Assembly (NCBI GenBank): GCA_016716435.1 | Contig: JADJWI010000001.1 | Coordinates: 372,001 to 436,000 of the forward strand | DNA from: Acidobacteriota bacterium | Lineage (GTDB): Bacteria; Acidobacteriota; Blastocatellia; Pyrinomonadales; Pyrinomonadaceae | DNA length: 64,000 nt | Reading direction: 5' to 3' | Part shown: positions 59,897 through 64,000 of the stretch, piece by piece | Numbering within the stretch: the first letter of the stretch is position 1 | Layout: every line of letters begins with the position of its first letter | Made by a program: the position numbers and the translations under genes | The notes under the pieces: generated by a model | What the model was told of the DNA's origin: nothing | The model's input: only the letters and a program-made list of their open reading frames with translations | The model's database searches: none

Positions 59897-60750
59897 GCAC
59901 CGACGTATCTGCAATCAATCCCGCTTCGTTCGGCGGCGACGCTGTCCCAATGAAAATGTGGGGCATCGATTCCCGCTTTATCGCGCCGATACTCATAACG
60001 CTGATCCTCCTCGTCGGCCAGCTATCGTTCGGCATTCTCGAAAGTTATCCGCAGACTCTTACGGCCATCGGCGTGTGCATCCTGGCCGAGATCATCCTTT
60101 CGTATGCGGTCGCCGGTAAATTCCCGCATCTGGCGAGTGCCTATATCTCCGGCATCAGCGCCGGCATCCTAATTCGCTCGCCGGAGTTTTGGCCGTTCGC
60201 TCTTTGTGCAGCGGTGGCGATCTGTTCGAAATACGTGCTCCGCCTCGAGGGCCGCCACCTCTGGAACCCGACCAATTTTGCGGTCAGCTTTATGCTCTTT
60301 GCCGCGCCGTTTTCGGTGGCAAGCCTTTCCATTCAATGGGGAAACAACATCTACGCAATGATGGTGATCTGGCTGCTCGGCTCGATAATTGTCTATCGGC
60401 TCAAGCGTTTTCATATCACGGCAACCTACGTCGCCGCGTTCGTTGCGTTCGCCTTGATCAGAAGCCTCTGGACCGGCCATTCTTTCCTCGCCGAGGTCGC
60501 TCCGATCACCGGACCGATGTATCAACTCTTCATCTTTTTTATGATCACGGACCCGAAGACGACGGTCCGGCATTCTAAGGCGGCGCAGATCATCGTCGTG
60601 CTTGCGATCGCGGGCGTCGAGGCCATTCTGCGACTAATGGAAAATGTGCATGCTCCTTACTATGCTCTTTTTCTCGTTGGGCCGGTCGCTAATCTCATCG
60701 ATATTTACTGGCTTTCGAAAAAGCGAACAGTTTCGGAAGCCGCGGCGTAA
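59893..60750 (+). CDS. RnfD/NqrB-like integral membrane protein
   Basis: The start at 59893 overlaps the CRTAC1 stop. The 285-aa protein has about nine helices. The pattern ISGISAGILIRSPEFWPFALCAAVAICSKYVLR, then LEGRHLWNPTNFAVSFMLF, and FIFFMITDPKTTVRHSKA is that of RnfD/NqrB, in which the D-P-x-T block is conserved. In true RnfD a covalent FMN is attached at a Ser/Thr-Gly-Ala-Thr site; I see no clear copy of it, so flavinylation is uncertain. No rnfA, B, C, E or G gene is nearby. Its presence after CRTAC1 proteins suggests a redox or ion-linked membrane partner. Confidence 0.78.
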   Translation: MSTDVSAINPASFGGDAVPMKMWGIDSRFIAPILITLILLVGQLSFGILESYPQTLTAIGVCILAEIILSYAVAGKFPHLASAYISGISAGILIRSPEFWPFALCAAVAICSKYVLRLEGRHLWNPTNFAVSFMLFAAPFSVASLSIQWGNNIYAMMVIWLLGSIIVYRLKRFHITATYVAAFVAFALIRSLWTGHSFLAEVAPITGPMYQLFIFFMITDPKTTVRHSKAAQIIVVLAIAGVEAILRLMENVHAPYYALFLVGPVANLIDIYWLSKKRTVSEAAA

Positions 60751-60853
60751 GAATTTGGAGGAAGTTATGTGCAACATTGCGGTGTTTCATGTTGCATCTA
60801 TGCAATTTCTATAGTATCCTTCCCTTCCAAATTTAGTTCGCAAGGAGATATTT

Positions 60854-61381
60854 ATGAGCAGAAGTACTGCACAAAGTTCGAATAACGTGGCCTCAGCATT
60901 CATCGCTGAATTGCAGCATGAGGCAGCAACGACCCGCCAATGCCTGGAGCGCATCCCGGCCGAGAAATTCGACTGGAAGCCGCACGAAAAATCGATGACC
61001 TTCGGCCGGTTGGCCTCGCACATCGCCGAGATGTTTGGCTGGACACCGGCAACACTCACCCAGCCGGAACTCGACTTTGCCAAGTTTGATTACACTCCGT
61101 TTGACCCGAAAACGACCGAAGAGCTGGTAGAGTTTCTCGATAAGAACGTTAACGAGGCGATCGAAACGCTTCGCAACACGCCTGACGACGTTTTCCTCGA
61201 AAACTGGACGATGCGCAATGGCGAAACGGTCTATTTCACAATGCCGAAGATCAGCGTAATGCGTTCGTTCGTCGGCAACCACATCGTCCATCACCGCGGC
61301 CAGCTTTCGGTCTATCTGCGGCTCAACGACATTGCCGTTCCATCGATATATGGCCCCTCAGCCGATGAAGGGCAGATGTAG
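60854..61381 (+). CDS. DinB-family protein
   Basis: This 175-aa protein has FIAELQHEAATTRQCLERIPAEKFDWKPHEKSM, a common DinB start. TFGRLASHIAEMFGWTP gives the first metal His, and RSFVGNHIVHHRGQLSVYLRLNDI the last two, with HxxxH spacing. It is longer than the DinB at 47577 and unlike it in sequence. AAGGAGATATTT before the ATG is a strong Shine-Dalgarno. A terminator follows 29 bp after the stop. Confidence 0.88.
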   Translation: MSRSTAQSSNNVASAFIAELQHEAATTRQCLERIPAEKFDWKPHEKSMTFGRLASHIAEMFGWTPATLTQPELDFAKFDYTPFDPKTTEELVEFLDKNVNEAIETLRNTPDDVFLENWTMRNGETVYFTMPKISVMRSFVGNHIVHHRGQLSVYLRLNDIAVPSIYGPSADEGQM

Positions 61382-61410
61382 GGAAAATGTGAAAAGTTCA
61401 AAAGTGAAAA

Positions 61411-61437
61411 AGGTGGGCCAGGTCGGCCCGCCTTTTT
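61411..61437 (+). terminator. Terminator after DinB
   Basis: AGGTGGGCC and GGCCCGCCT form a 9-bp stem with one T-G pair and loop AGGTC, followed by TTTTATTTT. It isolates DinB from meaB. Confidence 0.8.
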
Positions 61438-61482
61438 ATTTTCCGCCCGAAATGCGAATATTTTATTTCTGCCTTCGAATCG

Positions 61483-62433
61483 ATGCCCGTATTGGAAAAC
61501 ATAGATAAGCTCTTTGCCGGCGAACCGCGGTCGGTTGCCCGGGCGATCACTTTGGCCGAGTCCGGCGGGCCGAAGGCGGCTGAGCTGATGCGTTCGATCT
61601 TTCCACGTACCGGACGAGCGACCGTTATCGGCATTACCGGGTCGCCGGGAGCCGGCAAGTCGTCTTTGGTTGATAAGCTCGCTCTTTTTTACAAGAACGA
61701 GGGGCTTCGCGTCGGAATCGTCTGCATTGATCCTTCGAGCCCGTTTTCGGGCGGTGCGATCTTGGGCGACCGCATTCGGATGTCCACGCTCGGCATGGAC
61801 AAGAATGTCTTTATCCGCTCGATGGCGACCCGCGGAAATCTCGGCGGTCTTTCGCGTTCGACCGTAGATGCGGTGGCGATTCTTGATGCAGCGGGTTACG
61901 ACAAGGTCATCGTCGAAACGGTCGGCGTCGGGCAGGACGAGGTCGAGATAGTGAAAACGGCCGATGTTTCGGTCGTCGTTCTCGTGCCGGGAATGGGCGA
62001 CGACATTCAAGCGATAAAGGCCGGGATAATGGAGATCGGCGACGTTTTCGTCATCAACAAGGCCGACCGCGAAGGCGTGCTGCGGACGCAAAAGGAGCTC
62101 GAATCTCTCCTATCGCTCGCCCATCGCCCCGATATGTGGAATCCGCCGATCGTCCCGACCGTAGCGACCGAATCCAAAGGCATCGAAGGCCTCGCCGCCG
62201 CCATCGAAAGATATGCGAAATACACGGCTATGGCCGACGGCGAGGCCATCGCGGATCGCAAACACGCGATCGCCCGCTGGCGTTTGCTGGAGCTTTTGCG
62301 TGAGCGGCTGCTTGCCGATCTGCTTGAAAAAAATGGGGCCGAAAAGGCCCTCGAAAAGCTCTCTGCGAACGTCGCGGCGAAACAGATCGATCCGTATTCC
62401 GCTGTCGAAGAATTGATGAGCCGAGAGAAGTGA
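61483..62433 (+). CDS. meaB: Methylmalonyl-CoA mutase-associated GTPase MeaB (ArgK)
   Basis: MeaB is a G3E-family GTPase that protects and reloads the B12 cofactor of methylmalonyl-CoA mutase. Walker A is IGITGSPGAGKSSLVDKL (about 49-66). The next blocks are VCIDPSSPFSGGAILGDRIRM, then VIVETVGVGQDEVEIV (Switch region) and VVLVPGMGDDIQ, with VINKADREG as the guanine-binding motif. The length of 316 aa is normal. The methylmalonyl-CoA epimerase gene follows 18 bp after its stop. The mutase itself lies outside the window. Confidence 0.94.
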   Translation: MPVLENIDKLFAGEPRSVARAITLAESGGPKAAELMRSIFPRTGRATVIGITGSPGAGKSSLVDKLALFYKNEGLRVGIVCIDPSSPFSGGAILGDRIRMSTLGMDKNVFIRSMATRGNLGGLSRSTVDAVAILDAAGYDKVIVETVGVGQDEVEIVKTADVSVVVLVPGMGDDIQAIKAGIMEIGDVFVINKADREGVLRTQKELESLLSLAHRPDMWNPPIVPTVATESKGIEGLAAAIERYAKYTAMADGEAIADRKHAIARWRLLELLRERLLADLLEKNGAEKALEKLSANVAAKQIDPYSAVEELMSREK

Positions 62434-62451
62434 GACTTGCAAAATAGCTGT

Positions 62452-62865
62452 ATGAAGATCAACCACTTAGGCATCGCAACGAAGGGCATTGATGCGGCCC
62501 TTAAGTTTTGGGAGGACGCTCTCGGGCTTGAGAACGTTCACACCGAGATCGTTGAGGATCAGAAGGTGCGGGTTGCGATGCTCCCGATCGGCGAGAGCCG
62601 TGTCGAACTGCTCGAACCGACCTCGGACGATTCGCCGATATCGAAGTTTCTTGAAAAACGCGGCGGCGGCATTCATCACATCGCGGTTGAGGTTGAAGAT
62701 ATCCGGGCGTCGCTCGCCAGGCTAAAGGCACAAGGCATGCAACTTATCGACGAAGAGCCGCGGATCGGGGCCGAAGGATGCCTTGTTGCCTTCGTCCATC
62801 CAAAGTCCTCGGGCGGAGTTCTATTAGAACTCGTGCAAACCGATCAGGGGTCAACAACATCCTAG
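62452..62865 (+). CDS. mce: Methylmalonyl-CoA epimerase
   Basis: The enzyme interconverts (2R)- and (2S)-methylmalonyl-CoA in the propionate pathway. I chose ATG 62452, giving MKINHLGIATKGIDAALKFWED; the open frame begins at a TTG 15 bp earlier. His5 (the metal ligand in INHLGIA) and the ESRVELLEP Glu are present. GGGIHHIAVEVEDI gives a central His, and SSGGVLLELVQ the last Glu. The length of 137 aa is typical. It sits directly behind meaB, so the pair supports the methylmalonyl-CoA route. Confidence 0.93.
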   Translation: MKINHLGIATKGIDAALKFWEDALGLENVHTEIVEDQKVRVAMLPIGESRVELLEPTSDDSPISKFLEKRGGGIHHIAVEVEDIRASLARLKAQGMQLIDEEPRIGAEGCLVAFVHPKSSGGVLLELVQTDQGSTTS

Positions 62866-62944
62866 CTGTTTCGGTAGTGTTTTGGTATGATTGCGGTTTG
62901 CCGAAAGCACATTTGGAATAATCTTTTTAGTGAGGAATTAGGAA

Positions 62945-64000
62945 TTGAGTAACTTAACAAAAGGTCTGATCTTGCTTCTCGTCGTACTTGGCATCGGTGC
63001 CGGGCTGGCCGTCTGGAAAAGCAAGGTCGGCGGCCACTCGAACGCCGGTTTTAATAAGATCACGCAGCAAGAGGTCGAACTCCTTGTTGCCGATCTGGCC
63101 GAACAGAATCCGATGGCGATCAAACGCCTCGGCGAGGATGCTGAGCTTCGTAAACAGCAGTTGAACAATCTCAAAGAATTGTTCGCATTTGCCTCTGAGG
63201 CGGAGCGGAGCGGAATGACCAATGACCCGAAATTTCGCAACGAGCTTCAGAACATCCGAACTGAGCTGACGGCAGTAAACTACGACCGCCACATCAACAA
63301 GGACAAAGGCCCGATGCCACCGTTCGGCTTCATCGGCGAGGATCAGGTAAAGGCTTTCTGGGGTGAAGGCGAACAGCCCGCACAAGGATTCTTTGCGAAC
63401 CTCAAGGACAAGATCGGCCTTGGCAAAAAGGACAACGAGATGGCGTTTCAGCGTTTTCTCGACACAAAGATCTCTCTTTTGAAGGAAAGCAATCCGGCGA
63501 TGAAAGACCGCGAGATCTCAGAAGAAGAGAAGACCCAGGCCCGTGAGTTCTTTGCAAAGATCAACATCTACAACGACGAATTCGGGACAAAGATCGCTTC
63601 CGGCGAACTTCCGAAAGAGCTGAAAGATAAGATCGACCTGCAGGTCAAGCTCCAGCAGGCTCAGTTCCTTGCCCGCGTTTACTCGGACAAGATGGCCAAA
63701 GAGATAGAAGTAACGGACGAGGATGTCGCGGCCTACATTGCGGCGAATCCGGAATTTGATACCTCCGCTAAACGAGCCAAAGCCGATGAGATTCTCGCTC
63801 GTGCAAAAGGTGGCGAAGACTTTGCTGCTCTTGCGAATGAATTTAGCGAAGATCCGGGCAACAACGCCGGTGAAGACGGCAAAAAGCGCGGTGGCCTTTA
63901 TGAGAACGTCAGGCTCGGAATGATGGTCAAGCCCTTTGAGGAAGCCGCACTTGCCCTCGAACCCGGCCAGGTTTCGCAGGGTCTTGTCGAAACTGACTTC
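62945..64000 (+). CDS. Parvulin-type peptidyl-prolyl isomerase (SurA/PpiC-like), 3' end missing
   Basis: The frame starts with TTG at 62945, preceded by AGGAATTAGGA. An in-frame stop (TAG at 62939) excludes any earlier start. MSNLTKGLILLLVVLGIGAGLAVW is an N-terminal membrane anchor or signal. A SurA-N-like helical region follows, with NKITQQEVELLVADLAEQNPMAI, then GEDAELRKQQLNNLKEL. The start of a parvulin domain is visible near the edge: AKADEILARAKGGEDFAALANEFSEDPGN...GGLYENVRLGMMVKPFEEAALAL. The window ends inside this domain, so size and further domains are unknown. It follows mce by 79 bp. Confidence 0.85.
   Translation, partial: MSNLTKGLILLLVVLGIGAGLAVWKSKVGGHSNAGFNKITQQEVELLVADLAEQNPMAIKRLGEDAELRKQQLNNLKELFAFASEAERSGMTNDPKFRNELQNIRTELTAVNYDRHINKDKGPMPPFGFIGEDQVKAFWGEGEQPAQGFFANLKDKIGLGKKDNEMAFQRFLDTKISLLKESNPAMKDREISEEEKTQAREFFAKINIYNDEFGTKIASGELPKELKDKIDLQVKLQQAQFLARVYSDKMAKEIEVTDEDVAAYIAANPEFDTSAKRAKADEILARAKGGEDFAALANEFSEDPGNNAGEDGKKRGGLYENVRLGMMVKPFEEAALALEPGQVSQGLVETDF

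Overview
The window is 64 kb of bacterial chromosome with a high-moderate GC content, dense genes and short operons. No rRNA is present, so the organism can only be inferred. Several families common in Acidobacteriota occur together: CRTAC1/ASPIC-UnbV lipoproteins next to an RnfD-like protein, a DUF6941 protein, an oligopeptidase B-like enzyme and a PA-containing M28 peptidase, many lipobox proteins, and heptanucleotide simple repeats between genes. My best guess is class Blastocatellia (Pyrinomonadaceae-like), by recall and not by alignment. The envelope is Gram-negative in type (Lnt, many lipoproteins, a SurA/PpiC-like chaperone).

Layout. 1-6.8 kb: the 5' end of an AlbA_2-domain gene, then folK-panB-panC (folate and pantothenate), a thioredoxin-fold protein without its cysteines, maf, and dciA-gatC-lipoprotein-gatA. 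6.8-11.8 kb: a Cys/His-dyad protein, an oligopeptidase B-like enzyme and an M28 peptidase, all on the minus strand. 12-15.2 kb: UDP-xylose synthase-type and GalE-type sugar-nucleotide enzymes separated by a 126-bp multi-hairpin repeat. 15.3-21.8 kb: Smr, SH3 lipoprotein and M61 peptidase genes, a 25-residue membrane peptide, purH, and a possible 65-nt RNA. 21.8-33.2 kb (minus strand): comEA-comEC, then lnt-VOC-prfB-ftsK, then a secreted TPR protein. prfB uses the programmed +1 frameshift. 33.3-41.9 kb: tRNA-Glu, a repeat-rich intergenic stretch of about 1.1 kb, polA, tRNA-Ala, an EEP-family protein, and DoxX with an ATP-grasp ligase. 42-51.9 kb: an M50 protease with trpS, then a predicted selenocysteine-containing ArsC-like protein with a broken duplicate beside it, DUF2237, DinB, scpA-scpB, a pseudouridine synthase and an acyl-CoA dehydrogenase. 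52-60.8 kb: a five-gene run of TPR and CRTAC1/ASPIC proteins ending in an RnfD-like membrane protein. 60.8-64 kb: DinB, meaB with methylmalonyl-CoA epimerase, and a truncated parvulin gene.

The most notable points are these. (1) A UxxC ArsC/Spx-family selenoprotein gene (45600-45947) is missed by standard ORF calling, and a decayed copy at 44676-44765 keeps the same in-frame TGA. (2) The CRTAC1/TPR/RnfD operon looks like an uncharacterised cell-envelope, possibly redox, assembly. (3) Heptanucleotide tandem repeats occur in at least six intergenic places and once inside lnt. (4) A 26-nt motif is shared by two intergenic regions; one copy sits between a good promoter and a terminator.
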